The translations under genes and the position numbers were made by a program. Below, piece by piece: positions 7,797-15,612 of a stretch of DNA of 23,744 nt (positions are counted from its first letter, which is position 1; each line of letters starts with the position of its first letter). The notes beneath the pieces are model-generated. The model ran no database searches, was not told the origin of the DNA, and saw only the letters and a program-made list of their open reading frames with translations. Where the stretch lies: contig JBBIWA010000081.1 of assembly GCA_037439425.1 (NCBI GenBank), positions 1 to 23,744 of the forward strand, read 5' to 3'. The DNA comes from JBBIWA01 sp037439425. Lineage in GTDB: Bacteria > Acidobacteriota > Blastocatellia > RBC074.

Positions 7797-8126
7797 TTAG
7801 TTCCGGCTCGCATTACTGTGACATAGCTTTCGTGCACCCTGAGTGAATTTAGTTCCGTCTAGGTGACAAGTCTTGTCAGCCTGAATTCACGGAACACGTC
7901 AACCAAAACCCGGGCTTCTCTTCTGCCGACAAAGCTCAAGTCCCAGCCCTGCCACGACTAACACCTGATCACTCATAAAGCGCCCTTCTCCTAAGGGCTA
8001 AGTACTTTGCAATACTTGCGAACTCTGTGCCTGGATAGGCCCCATACCTTATGGCTGAACTGATCTATTTTCTGGCCCTTAATTTGATATTACCCGTAAG
8101 ACCGGCGAAGGCAGGTCAGTACTGCT
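7797..8126. promoter_or_regulatory. Divergent intergenic region with interlocking inverted repeats
   Basis: This 330-bp stretch lies between the pilin operon (-) and a lipoprotein gene (+) and must hold both promoters, though I find no convincing -35/-10 pair. It contains TGACAAG-T-CTTGTCA (7864-7878), a perfect 7-bp inverted repeat. This is flanked by two crossing pairs: GTGAATT 7843-7849 with AATTCAC 7884-7890, and GTTCCGT 7852-7858 with ACGGAAC 7889-7895. A separate hairpin GCCCTT-CTCCT-AAGGGC is at 7982-7998. No known riboswitch core was recognised. Confidence 0.5.
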
Positions 8127-8624
8127 ATGCGGACAATAACTATTTTGCTCATCACTTTGCTTTCCCTTTCCTGCTCAAATTGTCAGGCAAACAGGGAGAC
8201 TGCCGCGATCCCCGAAGACTTTGAAGTGACAGCCAGCAGTTATACTGCAACCGGCAGCATTAAACAGAGCGTCTACATTAACGCGAAAGGGACAGCCTAT
8301 CTTGAAACGACGGAAGGCGATCAGGTTACAAAGACACGATTACCCGAAGTTTCTCGCCAATCCCTGCGCCTGATCATTACGATGGTCGGGAAGGTGAAAT
8401 TCTTCGGCCTGCGCCCTACCTATTATTCCCAGAAGCTAACAGACGGACAGTTCCATTCAATTGAAATCACCCTGGGTGGGCGAATGCATAAGGTCAAAGT
8501 CGAAGCGATGCGGCAGTTGATCAGAGAGAGTTCTGAAGTCCAGCGCTTCGCGAAGGTCTGGCTTGCCATCGTTGCGGCGACCCCAAACGAGATGAGCCAA
8601 CGCAACTCCTCTCAAGATGGTTAA
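8127..8624 (+). CDS. Putative small lipoprotein of unknown function
   Basis: I do not recognise the family. The 165-residue product has a short basic N-terminus, a hydrophobic stretch (ITILLITLLSLS) and Cys16, a possible lipobox of weak form (LSLS|C). Cys19 follows closely. The body looks like a compact alpha/beta domain: strands around VTASSYTATGSI and SVYINAKGTAYLET, a helix with LPEVSRQSLRLIITMV, and a C-terminal helix with VEAMRQLIRESSEVQRFAKVWLAI. The layout (SerGln-rich turn, a tested propensity for envelope location) suggests a periplasmic or membrane-anchored protein. The ATG at 8127 has only a weak upstream GGCAGG. It stands alone, 124 bp before the patatin-like gene on the same strand. 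Confidence 0.6.
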   Translation: MRTITILLITLLSLSCSNCQANRETAAIPEDFEVTASSYTATGSIKQSVYINAKGTAYLETTEGDQVTKTRLPEVSRQSLRLIITMVGKVKFFGLRPTYYSQKLTDGQFHSIEITLGGRMHKVKVEAMRQLIRESSEVQRFAKVWLAIVAATPNEMSQRNSSQDG

Positions 8625-8748
8625 TCGCGCTGCCGCCCATACACTAAGGCTTTCCTATCCAGCAGAGATTTTTCTCATGAATTTCGCAAATTTAGTTGCC
8701 CACTCAAGCGCGCCCATCTGCTACAATGTTGCCCAGGAGTAAGCGGAT

Positions 8749-9585
8749 ATGTTTGGCAATGGAAACAAACGGCCAAAGGTTGGCCTGGCACTGGGTGGGG
8801 GGATGGCTCGCGGGATCGCCCACATTGGCGTCCTGCGGGAACTGGAGAAGAACAACATCCCGATAGATTTGATTGCGGGCACCAGCGCTGGTTCACTTGT
8901 GGGTGGTGGCTATGCGGCAGGTCTTTCCCCTGATCAACTTGAAGCTCTAGCGCTCAAGCTCAGTTGGAGTGACCTGGGCCGGGTGACAGTATCGCGCCTG
9001 GGTTTTTACAACAGCGCACGCACCGAAGACTACATTCATGCGGTCTTTCCTGTGGATCGCTTCGAGGAGTTACGCATTCCGCTTGGAGTAGTGGCCACTG
9101 ATCTTCAGGCCGGCAAGATGGTTGTCTTCACCGAGGGTGATCTGGCCTTAGCCATTCGTGCCAGTTGCGCCATCCCCTGCTACTTCACGCCCGTGATGGT
9201 CAACGGGCGCTTGATGGTAGATGGGGGGCTGGTTGGTCACCTGCCCGCAGCCGTAGCGCGCAGTATGGGGGCAGACATAGTGATCGCTGTAGATGTTAAC
9301 TCTCAGAGCCTGCCTATTCCGCCACCCACCAATATCTTCACCATCATGTCGCAAGCGCTCTCAATTATGGGACGTAGCTCCGTAGACTACCTTTATCAGG
9401 ACGCCGATGTTGTGGTTCGCCCGAAAGTCGCGCACGTCCGGCCTGACGATCTCTCCAAAGCCAGCGAGATGATCGCCGCAGGCGAGCAGGCTGCGCGCGA
9501 GAGTTTGCCGGCGATTAAGCGGTTGCTTGAGCCGGAGAAGAAGGGACTGCTCAAGCGTCTCTTCGCGCGGCCCGAACCGGTTTGA
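8749..9585 (+). CDS. Patatin-like phospholipase (RssA/NTE type)
   Basis: The product is a 278-residue serine lipid hydrolase of the patatin family. It has the oxyanion-hole loop GGGMARG (16-22), the nucleophile elbow GTSAG with Ser46, and the dyad Asp in DGG (Asp158), so all catalytic parts are present. Such proteins hydrolyse acyl chains of phospholipids or lysophospholipids, usually in the cytoplasm or at the inner face of the membrane; there is no signal peptide. The size and the VATDLQAGKMVVFTEGDLALAIRASCAIP segment match bacterial RssA-like single-domain members. ATG 8749 is preceded by AGGAG (8735-8739), and a TACAAT hexamer at 8722-8727 could be a -10 element. The substrate is unknown. 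Confidence 0.93.
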   Translation: MFGNGNKRPKVGLALGGGMARGIAHIGVLRELEKNNIPIDLIAGTSAGSLVGGGYAAGLSPDQLEALALKLSWSDLGRVTVSRLGFYNSARTEDYIHAVFPVDRFEELRIPLGVVATDLQAGKMVVFTEGDLALAIRASCAIPCYFTPVMVNGRLMVDGGLVGHLPAAVARSMGADIVIAVDVNSQSLPIPPPTNIFTIMSQALSIMGRSSVDYLYQDADVVVRPKVAHVRPDDLSKASEMIAAGEQAARESLPAIKRLLEPEKKGLLKRLFARPEPV

Positions 9586-9678
9586 GCGGCGCATTGCGGT
9601 GCTCCCTCACGAAGAGCCGTGGCCCATTCCAAATCCCAAATCCGAGCTGCGCTGCAATATTAACCGCCCTTGGCTGGT

Positions 9679-9708
9679 TTGAAATGCAGCACTGGAGTGC
9701 CATATACT
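9679..9708 (+). promoter_or_regulatory. Sigma70-type promoter of tRNA-Arg
   Basis: TTGAAA (9679-9684) and TATACT (9703-9708) are separated by 18 bp, close to the housekeeping consensus. The expected transcript start would be near 9715, about 27 nt before the mature 5' end of the tRNA. Confidence 0.7.
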
Positions 9709-9741
9709 GAGTGCGATTGTGGCTCTTTATTTTCAGTATGC

Positions 9742-9815
9742 GCGCCCGTAGCTCAGCTGGATAGAGCGGCAGCCTTCGAAGCTGTAGGCCGCAGGTTCGA
9801 GCCCTGCCGGGCGCG
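9742..9815 (+). tRNA. tRNA-Arg (anticodon UCG)
   Basis: The 74-nt cloverleaf folds without gaps. The acceptor stem pairs GCGCCCG with CGGGCGC, the D arm GCTC with GAGC, and the anticodon stem GCAGC with GCTGT around the loop CTTCGAA, giving anticodon UCG, which reads CGA. The variable loop has 5 nt, and the T arm pairs GCAGG with CCTGC around TTCGAGC. The discriminator is G. No 3' CCA is encoded, so it must be added by the CCA-adding enzyme. No remnant of an integrated element is seen beside it. Confidence 0.96.
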
Positions 9816-9837
9816 TTACCTTCCATTGCTCCTTCCT

Positions 9838-11295
9838 TTACCGCCTTTGCGAAGATGGTGGTGCTACAGTTGGCCCGCTTTGTCGGGTTCCGCCAGAGAG
9901 TTCGCGCACGGCTAGCTGTCCCTGGCGAGAAAAATTGATTGACTCGCCCAGGATGCGCGCAGCTTCCTGCGGAGCGTGAAATCCTGTAGAATTCTCTGTT
10001 TCTACAAAGTCCAGATAGAATTGAGCCCGCCGTTGGAAATCCTGAGCCGTGGCCAGCTCAGCGTCTGTTTTCCCAGCTGCGCGCGCAGCCTTGAGGTCGT
10101 TGATCAACCCGATCAATGCATCCATCGCCAGGTTGCGCAGCTTGTAGGTGCGCTCCTGGATCGTCTCCACGCGCGCCTTGAGTTCATCCTCCGGCCAGTA
10201 GTGGCAAGTCTGGCAGGCTCGATTGATATTGAGCAAGGGGCTGCGGACATGGTGATCGCTGATCTTGAGCGCGCCCTGGCGTTTGTAAGGCATATGGCAA
10301 TCGGCACAGGCTACACCTGAACGTGCATGAATTCCCTGATTCCACAGCTCAAACTCCGGATGCTGGGCTTTCAGCGCTGGAGCGCCTGTATCGGCATGAG
10401 TCCAGTCCTTAAATTGGGCCTCATCATAGTAGGCCAGGATGTTCTCCACTTTTACGCCTTTGGCCCAGGGAAAAGTGAGCTGCTTCTCCGTCCCTTTGAA
10501 GTAGTATTCAACGTGGCACTGGCCGCAAACGAAAGCGCGCATCTCCTGGCGTGTTGCCTGGGTATTTACGTCGTAGTTGGAGATTCCCTCTGTAGCTTTG
10601 AGCGCACGCAGGCCCTCGATGAAGGCTGGGCGGGTGACGCGCAGCTGCATCGTATTCGGATCGTGGCAATCAATGCAGGTGACGGGATGCTTAACCAGAG
10701 GCCTGGCCTCAGCATAGGGGAGCTGATTCAGCCGTGCGAATCCCCGGAAGAGATCTCCACCGCCCAGTCTTTTCATGGGCACATAGACCGAGGCATGACA
10801 TTGCAGACAGGTGCCAGGTTGTTTGGCTGCGATCTGACGCTCAGTATAGGTCTGATCGTCGAGCATGTAAGCGTGGCCTCGTTCTTCGCGGAAATCCCTG
10901 GCAAAAGCATAACCGGCCCACATCATCTTCAACCGCGGATCTTCTTCCAGTCTGGATTGAGCCACGATTGAACGCGGGTCGGCCTGGGTTGGCGTGCGCG
11001 GCACCGCTTCACTGCCCCCAAATCGGGTTCTCACCTGATCCACTGTGCGCTTGTAATCGTCATATTGCAGCGGAAAATTCTTTCCCCAGAGCTCAGCCTC
11101 TTCCGTCTCGTCAGTGATTTCAACGACCCGGTAGAAGGGATTTCTTGCCTCTTGTTTCCGCTCCAGGATATTGACCAGCAGCGCCATCCCACCCATGGCT
11201 GCCAGCGCAGCCACAAGCGCTATCACAGCCACCCTGAGCAGGGGGCGTCCGAGCCAACCACTTTTCTCTGGTGAAGGGGTTGAGGTATCAGTCAT
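9838..11295 (-). CDS. nrfA: Ammonia-forming cytochrome c nitrite reductase, pentaheme catalytic subunit
   Basis: NrfA reduces nitrite to ammonium with six electrons in the periplasm. The 485-residue protein has an N-terminal hydrophobic segment (about 17-42), then five heme sites: CLQCH 163-167, CIDCH 207-211, CGQCH 257-261, CADCH 330-334 and CQTCH 361-365. The catalytic surroundings are conserved. VEYYF follows heme 3 (Glu263/Tyr264), and K-A-Q-H-P at 309-313 supplies the calcium ligands Lys and Gln and the active-site His312. The first heme site is CXXCH, not the CXXCK of E. coli-type enzymes, so the active heme would have a His-type site, as in the known CXXCH subgroup. ATG 11295 has AGGAG upstream. 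The gene follows nrfH on the same strand, 176 bp away across a palindrome cluster. Confidence 0.95.
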   Translation of the reverse strand: MTDTSTPSPEKSGWLGRPLLRVAVIALVAALAAMGGMALLVNILERKQEARNPFYRVVEITDETEEAELWGKNFPLQYDDYKRTVDQVRTRFGGSEAVPRTPTQADPRSIVAQSRLEEDPRLKMMWAGYAFARDFREERGHAYMLDDQTYTERQIAAKQPGTCLQCHASVYVPMKRLGGGDLFRGFARLNQLPYAEARPLVKHPVTCIDCHDPNTMQLRVTRPAFIEGLRALKATEGISNYDVNTQATRQEMRAFVCGQCHVEYYFKGTEKQLTFPWAKGVKVENILAYYDEAQFKDWTHADTGAPALKAQHPEFELWNQGIHARSGVACADCHMPYKRQGALKISDHHVRSPLLNINRACQTCHYWPEDELKARVETIQERTYKLRNLAMDALIGLINDLKAARAAGKTDAELATAQDFQRRAQFYLDFVETENSTGFHAPQEAARILGESINFSRQGQLAVRELSGGTRQSGPTVAPPSSQRR

Positions 11296-11323
11296 GTGCT
11301 CTCCTGCAGAAAATCCTGGGTAC

Positions 11324-11438
11324 GCACGCCTCCGGCGTGCTTGTCTTGGTTAAGCTGGCACTTGCCTTCAGAGCGGGCACGCTCACAAGCGTGCGCTCCC
11401 AGCTTCATCATTGCTTTCAGGGCGTCGCACGAGCGACG
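11324..11438. repeat. Cluster of three palindromes (REP-like) between nrfH and nrfA
   Basis: The 176-bp gap between nrfH and nrfA contains three perfect hairpins in a row. The first is GCACGCC-TCC-GGCGTGC at 11324-11340. The second is GCACGCT-CACA-AGCGTGC at 11377-11394, extended by GAGC/GCTC and enclosed by AAGCTGG 11352-11358 with CCAGCTT 11399-11405. The third is CGTCGC-ACGA-GCGACG at 11423-11438. The first two share the GCACGC core, as REP-type elements do. None has a U run, so processing or stabilisation of the nrf transcript is more likely than termination. Confidence 0.75.
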
Positions 11439-11471
11439 TGAATGACTCCCTGTGCTATGGGATTTGGTCTG

Positions 11472-11924
11472 TCAGCGTATATGCCCGACCGAGCCATGGC
11501 AAGTAATACACGATAATCTCTCGCCGCCTCGGTGCGGTCCTTCGATCATTTCGGTGATCTCTTGATGGCACCGCCGGCAGGCGTTTTCTGTGATCTCTCG
11601 ATTGTAGGGTTTGATCCGCAAAGGCTCCGGATAGCGACCAGAAGTAAAAGCAACGGAATGCCAGAAGCCGTTTGATGCTTTGGCCGCGTACCTGGCAAAA
11701 AAGCCTGCCGGAGTATGGCAATCGTTGCAAACTGCGACCGCGCGATGAGGGGACTTGATCCAGCGATTGTAGTGATCCGCCATAATATGGCAATTAGCAC
11801 AGGCCGCTGGATTATTGGTCAGATAAGACCCACCTTGAGCGTAGATGAACGTATAGGTCCCTACTCCGATGACCAGCCCGATGGCTACGCCTAGAACGAT
11901 GCTTTCTATGGTGTGGGCTTTCAT
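11472..11924 (-). CDS. nrfH: NrfH-type tetraheme cytochrome c quinol dehydrogenase
   Basis: NrfH is the membrane partner that oxidises menaquinol and passes electrons to NrfA. The 150-residue product has one N-terminal membrane helix (about 8-29) and four heme-binding sites: CANCH 42-46, CNDCH 66-70, CRRCH 116-120 and CITCH 139-143. The first is followed by I-M (Met48), as expected for the CXXCHXM heme 1 of the NapC/NrfH family; the length is typical of NrfH rather than NapC. ATG 11924 is preferred because GGGAG lies 7 nt upstream; a longer GTG-started version (11939) has no such support. It is the first gene of the nrfHA unit, divergent from the FAD oxidoreductase at 12184. Confidence 0.94.
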   Translation of the reverse strand: MKAHTIESIVLGVAIGLVIGVGTYTFIYAQGGSYLTNNPAACANCHIMADHYNRWIKSPHRAVAVCNDCHTPAGFFARYAAKASNGFWHSVAFTSGRYPEPLRIKPYNREITENACRRCHQEITEMIEGPHRGGERLSCITCHGSVGHIR

Positions 11925-12183
11925 CTGTTCTCCCGACACTTTTGCTCAATGAGGGTTTCACCCAATCCACCAACATTGGCGCGAAACGTCGTTTGAGAAA
12001 GACTGATTCACGCTGCGCAACATTGCGGAATTTTACGCTCGGCCATAGGTTAAATTACGCAATACCCTTCAGGCAACCTCCCACGGGCTGCTCCAAAGGC
12101 AGGCACGATCATTGCGTTCCTCATTACTCAGAAATCTTCTCGCTCAAAGCGCGCTTGTGGTGAGCGCCAGGAAAGGAGACCTT

Positions 12184-13311
12184 ATGGCTCGCATAATTGT
12201 TCTGGGTGGCGGATTCGCTGGAGTGGTGGCAGCCCAAGTCTTAGCTAAAAGGCTGGGGGAAGAGCATCAAATCACCCTCATCTCGCGCCAATCGGAGTTT
12301 ATTTTTTATCCGGCGATGGTTCGACTGGCATTTGGTCAAGCTGAAATGCACGAAGTTTCGTTTGACCTGCGCACGGCGATGACTGATCGCCGTATTCAGT
12401 TCGCACAGGCAGAAGTCGCTTATGTTGATCCAGATGTGCGTCAAGTGGTCATCCCGCACGGAGATTTTCAGGGCAGAGTGCCTTACGACTTTCTCCTCTT
12501 CGCGCTAGGCCGCCGATTGGCGACCGAATGCATTGCAGGCTTTTACGAACATGCCCATCATCTATTGACTATCCAGGCGACATTGAAGTTCAGCGAAGCT
12601 CTCAAGCGCTTCAGTCAGGGCCACGCCGTGATAGGCTATTGCCCGGATGCGCGCCTGGCGGTGCCAGTCTTTGAAACAGCCTTTGCGCTGGACCGCTTAC
12701 TGAAGGAACGTGGAACCCGTGGTCGGGTAAAGATCACCATTGTCAGCCCGGAGGAGGTAGGGGGACAACTTGGTGGAGCTGAGGTAGCAAACACTTTGCG
12801 CCAGGCAATGGATGATCACGGGATTGAGTTTCAGCCCTACTTCCCGATTGAACGCATCACCGCTACAGAACTTCTGACCGGCGATGGTCAGCGCCTGGAT
12901 TATGATCTGGCCATGTTGATTCCGCCTTTCCAGGGCCCCGGTGAAGCAATGTACATCGGCATCACCGATCCGAACAACTATGTGCGCGTGGATCGTCACC
13001 TGCGGGTCTCCGGTGCCGACCGCATGTATGCGGCTGGCGACTGTGTCAACTTCCTGGGTCCCAAGATGGGCCATATGGCTGTCCTGCAAGCCGAAACAGC
13101 CGCCGCTAATCTCGCATCTGAAATTGCAGGGCGCGCGCCGGAAGCACGCTATGATCACGAGCTGATGCTGGTGATAGATGAAGGCGGCGGAGATTCCATT
13201 TACCTGCACAAGAAGCTATGGGAACGCAGCCAGGCTAGCGTGAGGCAGGGGCTGTTCTGGAGCTGGGCCAAACAGGTCCACGAAAAATACTGGCGGCGGC
13301 GACATTCCTGA
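12184..13311 (+). CDS. FAD-dependent pyridine nucleotide-disulfide-type oxidoreductase (SQR/NDH-2 superfamily)
   Basis: The 375-residue flavoprotein starts with the dinucleotide-binding motif GGGFAG (8-13) after a short strand, and carries the second FAD motif YAAGDC (282-287) with FLGPKMGHMAVLQAE following, as in sulfide:quinone reductases and type II NADH dehydrogenases. Cys116 and Cys153 (in GYCPDARLAVP) lie roughly where two of the three SQR cysteines are, but no third C-terminal catalytic Cys equivalent is seen; the only other Cys is in GDC. So SQR activity is doubtful, and a quinone-linked or persulfide-related oxidoreductase is possible. ATG 12184 has AAGGAG close upstream. It is divergent from nrfH and may share control with it, which is an inference from position. 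It converges with the LOG gene, with 2 bp between stops. Confidence 0.8.
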   Translation: MARIIVLGGGFAGVVAAQVLAKRLGEEHQITLISRQSEFIFYPAMVRLAFGQAEMHEVSFDLRTAMTDRRIQFAQAEVAYVDPDVRQVVIPHGDFQGRVPYDFLLFALGRRLATECIAGFYEHAHHLLTIQATLKFSEALKRFSQGHAVIGYCPDARLAVPVFETAFALDRLLKERGTRGRVKITIVSPEEVGGQLGGAEVANTLRQAMDDHGIEFQPYFPIERITATELLTGDGQRLDYDLAMLIPPFQGPGEAMYIGITDPNNYVRVDRHLRVSGADRMYAAGDCVNFLGPKMGHMAVLQAETAAANLASEIAGRAPEARYDHELMLVIDEGGGDSIYLHKKLWERSQASVRQGLFWSWAKQVHEKYWRRRHS

Positions 13312-13313
13312 CT

Positions 13314-14078
13314 CTATTCCCGAAGCAGTCGTGATCGCACCGGGGCTTTTCGCCGGCGCAATCCGAAGCGCTCGGCAGCGTATTTTTGGATGTGAGTCAT
13401 TGCTTCGTCCACTGAATCGGTAATCAGCAACGAGCTCATATCGGCAGCATCTATGGTTCTGGCTTCGACCATCCGGTTCAAGAGTTCGATCAGCGGTTGC
13501 CAGTAATCTGTCCCCATCAAGACCAGAGGAAAATTCTCAATCTTCTTGGTCTGAATGAGCGTCAGTGTTTCAAACAGCTCATCCATCGTGCCAAAGCCGC
13601 CGGGCATGACAATGAAGGCATAGGAATACTTGACCAGCATGACTTTCCGCACAAAGAAATAGCGGAAGTTGATCCAGTGATCGAGGTAGGGATTAGGCTT
13701 TTGCTCGCGCGGCAGGAGAATATTGCAGCCGACTGACAGTCCCCCTGCCTCTTTTGCGCCCCGATTGGCGGCTTCCATAATGCCCGGGCCGCCGCCCGTC
13801 ATCACGGCGAATCCGAGCTGGCTGAGGCCGCGCCCAACTCGGCGGGCCAGCTTGTAGTAAGGATGCTCTTCCGTAAATCGGGCTGAGCCGAAGACAGTTA
13901 CACAGGGGCCTACGAAATGAAGCGCCCTAAATCCGACGATAAATTCTTTGAGGATCCGCAGCAACATCCAGAATTCCGATTTGCGAGCCTGCGGCCCCTC
14001 TAGAAAGTATCTTTCCTCGAAGCCCGAAGTTTTCATTTCTGCCTGTGCTGATAAGACGGATTTTGATTCTGAAACCAT
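13314..14078 (-). CDS. LOG/TIGR00730-family nucleotide phosphoribohydrolase-like protein
   Basis: The 254-residue product belongs to the LOG family, formerly annotated as lysine decarboxylase-like. It has the Rossmann nucleotide-binding site GGGPGIMEAANRGA (95-108) and the signature PGGFGTMDE (159-167). Enzymes with these motifs hydrolyse nucleoside 5'-monophosphates to base and ribose phosphate; in plants and some bacteria they activate cytokinins. An N-terminal extension of about 55 residues with EGPQARKSEFWMLLRILKEFI is common in bacterial TIGR00730 proteins. ATG 14078 was chosen because AAGGGG lies 6 nt upstream; a longer frame from 14189 adds sequence without family similarity. Its stop is 2 bp from that of the convergent flavoprotein, leaving no room for a terminator. 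Confidence 0.9.
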   Translation of the reverse strand: MVSESKSVLSAQAEMKTSGFEERYFLEGPQARKSEFWMLLRILKEFIVGFRALHFVGPCVTVFGSARFTEEHPYYKLARRVGRGLSQLGFAVMTGGGPGIMEAANRGAKEAGGLSVGCNILLPREQKPNPYLDHWINFRYFFVRKVMLVKYSYAFIVMPGGFGTMDELFETLTLIQTKKIENFPLVLMGTDYWQPLIELLNRMVEARTIDAADMSSLLITDSVDEAMTHIQKYAAERFGLRRRKAPVRSRLLRE

Positions 14079-14391
14079 AATTCCCCTTTTCTGTTCAGCC
14101 GCAAGCCAGCTTACTGCTGCTTCCTGTGCAGTTGCTCGTGCGGCTTGTTCAAGACCCAAGACTTTACCAAGCATTGCGCAATTAGCCAAACCTGAAGTGA
14201 GCTGCCAAGCAGAACTCTACTTGCTTGTTCTGATTTAGCCTGGGGCTTGCTGCTACGCCACTCCAGTAGTAGTATGCGTGGCACAAAGTCAGGTGCTCTT
14301 TTGCCAGCGCCACGCTCACCCGCTGCTGCCTTCACCATCTCGGTGACCGGTGGTAGAGAGTCTTATCCTTTAATTGAAATGGAGGTATCTG
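14079..14391. other. Divergent intergenic region without a recognisable gene
   Basis: This 313-bp region separates the LOG gene (-) from the Gfo/Idh gene (+) and must hold both promoters. I find only a weak hairpin (CAAGCA 14206-14211 with TGCTTG 14222-14227), the small palindrome CGGT-G-ACCG before the right-hand gene, and the strong ribosome site GGAGGT at 14381-14386. No convincing promoter pair or RNA gene is visible. Confidence 0.5.
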
Positions 14392-15606
14392 ATGCCAGAG
14401 AAAATCCATCGCAGGAATTTCATCACTGGTGCAAGCAGTGTTGGATTGGGGATGCTCAGCGCCAGCTCCATGAGCCGGGTGCTCGGCGCTAATGACCGCA
14501 TCAGGCTGGGCATCATTGGGTCTGGGGGGCGCGGGCGTAGCTTGATGACCAGCTTCAACAAATTCCCCAATCTCGAATTCATTGCGGTCTGTGATGTCTA
14601 CGAGCCGCGCCAGCAACTGGGGCTGAAACTGGCGCGCGAAGGTGCCCAGGTAACGTACGAGTATCGCGAGCTGCTGAACAATAAAGAGATTGATGCTATC
14701 GTCAATGCGACTCCGGATCACTGGCATGAGCGGATTGTGATCGATGCCGTCCAGGCAGGCAAAGACGTTTACACAGAAAAGCCCCTTGCGCTAACTATTG
14801 AACAGGGTGTGCGGATGATCAAAGCAGTGCGTGCCACCAAGCAGATCGTGCAGGTCGGCATGCAGCGCCGTAGCTCGGAAATGGTGCAGTCGGCCAGAAA
14901 GCTGGTCTTAGACGGCGTGCTTGGCGAGATCGTCATGGCTCGCGCGCAATGGTTCTGGAATCGCAAACCTATTCCGCGCTCGGCCAAACTCGAAGGCAAG
15001 CTTGATTGGGATCGCTTCCAGGGACCAGCCAAACACCGTCGCCCGCTCAATGAAGTGCGCTTCCTCGAATGGCGCAATTTTTGGGACTATTCGGGCGGAC
15101 ATATGACTGATCAGGGTACGCACTTGATGGACGTCATCCAGTGGTTCTGCAACGATGGTAAACCGCCACGCGCGGCGCTCTGTCATGGGGCGACCTACGT
15201 TCACCTTGGAGCTGAAGTGCCGGATACTTTTTGCGCGATCTTCGAGTATCCCACTTTCCTTGCTACCTGGACGCTCTGCTACGGCAACTCTTACGAGGAT
15301 AGCTGGAAGATCCTCATTCAGGGCAAGAGGGCAACCCTGGTGCTGGATGATGATGGCGCGCGCGTCTTCCCTGAGCCGTGGAAGCGTCCAAACATTCCGC
15401 CCACTCCCATCTACGAGTTCAAAGGCGGTATCCCCACTGACCCGCATGTTCAGAACTTCCTGGAATGCATGCGCTCGCGCAAAGAACCGAACGCGCCAGT
15501 TGAAGTTGGACACAATGCTGTGCTCGGCCCACACCTGGCCAACCTGGCATTCTTCCAAAAGAGACGCGTGGCGGTGAATGAAAGCGGGATGGTAGCCAGG
15601 AGCTAA
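14392..15606 (+). CDS. Tat-exported Gfo/Idh/MocA-family oxidoreductase
   Basis: The 404-residue protein begins with a twin-arginine signal (HRRNFITGAS at 6-15, then a mild hydrophobic stretch to about 34), so it is exported folded with its NAD(P) cofactor. The Rossmann motif GIIGSGGRG (40-48) and the catalytic EKP triplet (129-131) identify the Gfo/Idh/MocA family, which oxidises or reduces sugars and cyclitols or acts on glycosidic bonds by a redox mechanism. The C-terminal half has the family's beta-sheet substrate domain. Tat-borne members are frequent in Acidobacteriota and Planctomycetes and usually handle glycans outside the cytoplasm; the substrate here is unknown. ATG 14392 has GGAGGT upstream. 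The sirtuin gene starts 6 bp after its stop, so the two are probably co-transcribed. Confidence 0.93.
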   Translation: MPEKIHRRNFITGASSVGLGMLSASSMSRVLGANDRIRLGIIGSGGRGRSLMTSFNKFPNLEFIAVCDVYEPRQQLGLKLAREGAQVTYEYRELLNNKEIDAIVNATPDHWHERIVIDAVQAGKDVYTEKPLALTIEQGVRMIKAVRATKQIVQVGMQRRSSEMVQSARKLVLDGVLGEIVMARAQWFWNRKPIPRSAKLEGKLDWDRFQGPAKHRRPLNEVRFLEWRNFWDYSGGHMTDQGTHLMDVIQWFCNDGKPPRAALCHGATYVHLGAEVPDTFCAIFEYPTFLATWTLCYGNSYEDSWKILIQGKRATLVLDDDGARVFPEPWKRPNIPPTPIYEFKGGIPTDPHVQNFLECMRSRKEPNAPVEVGHNAVLGPHLANLAFFQKRRVAVNESGMVARS

Positions 15607-15612
15607 TAAATA

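Noticed and set aside
7797..8126. Cyclic-di-GMP riboswitch before the pilin operon
   Set aside because: Pilus operons often carry one, so both strands were checked by eye, but the conserved GEMM core with its GACGCAAAGCC-like strand is not present.
9742..9837. Integration site (att) at the tRNA-Arg gene
   Set aside because: There is no integrase, no repeated tRNA 3' end, and both neighbours are ordinary chromosomal genes.
12112..12183. Upstream ATG for the flavoprotein
   Set aside because: The added 24 residues precede the normal Rossmann strand, and the strong AAGGAG site points to ATG 12184.
12184..13311. Calling the flavoprotein a true sulfide:quinone reductase
   Set aside because: The third catalytic cysteine near the C-terminus of SQR is not found, so only the superfamily is assigned.
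13312..13313. A terminator between the convergent flavoprotein and LOG genes
   Set aside because: Only 2 bp separate the stops; any termination must occur inside the opposite gene, and no clear hairpin with U run was seen there.
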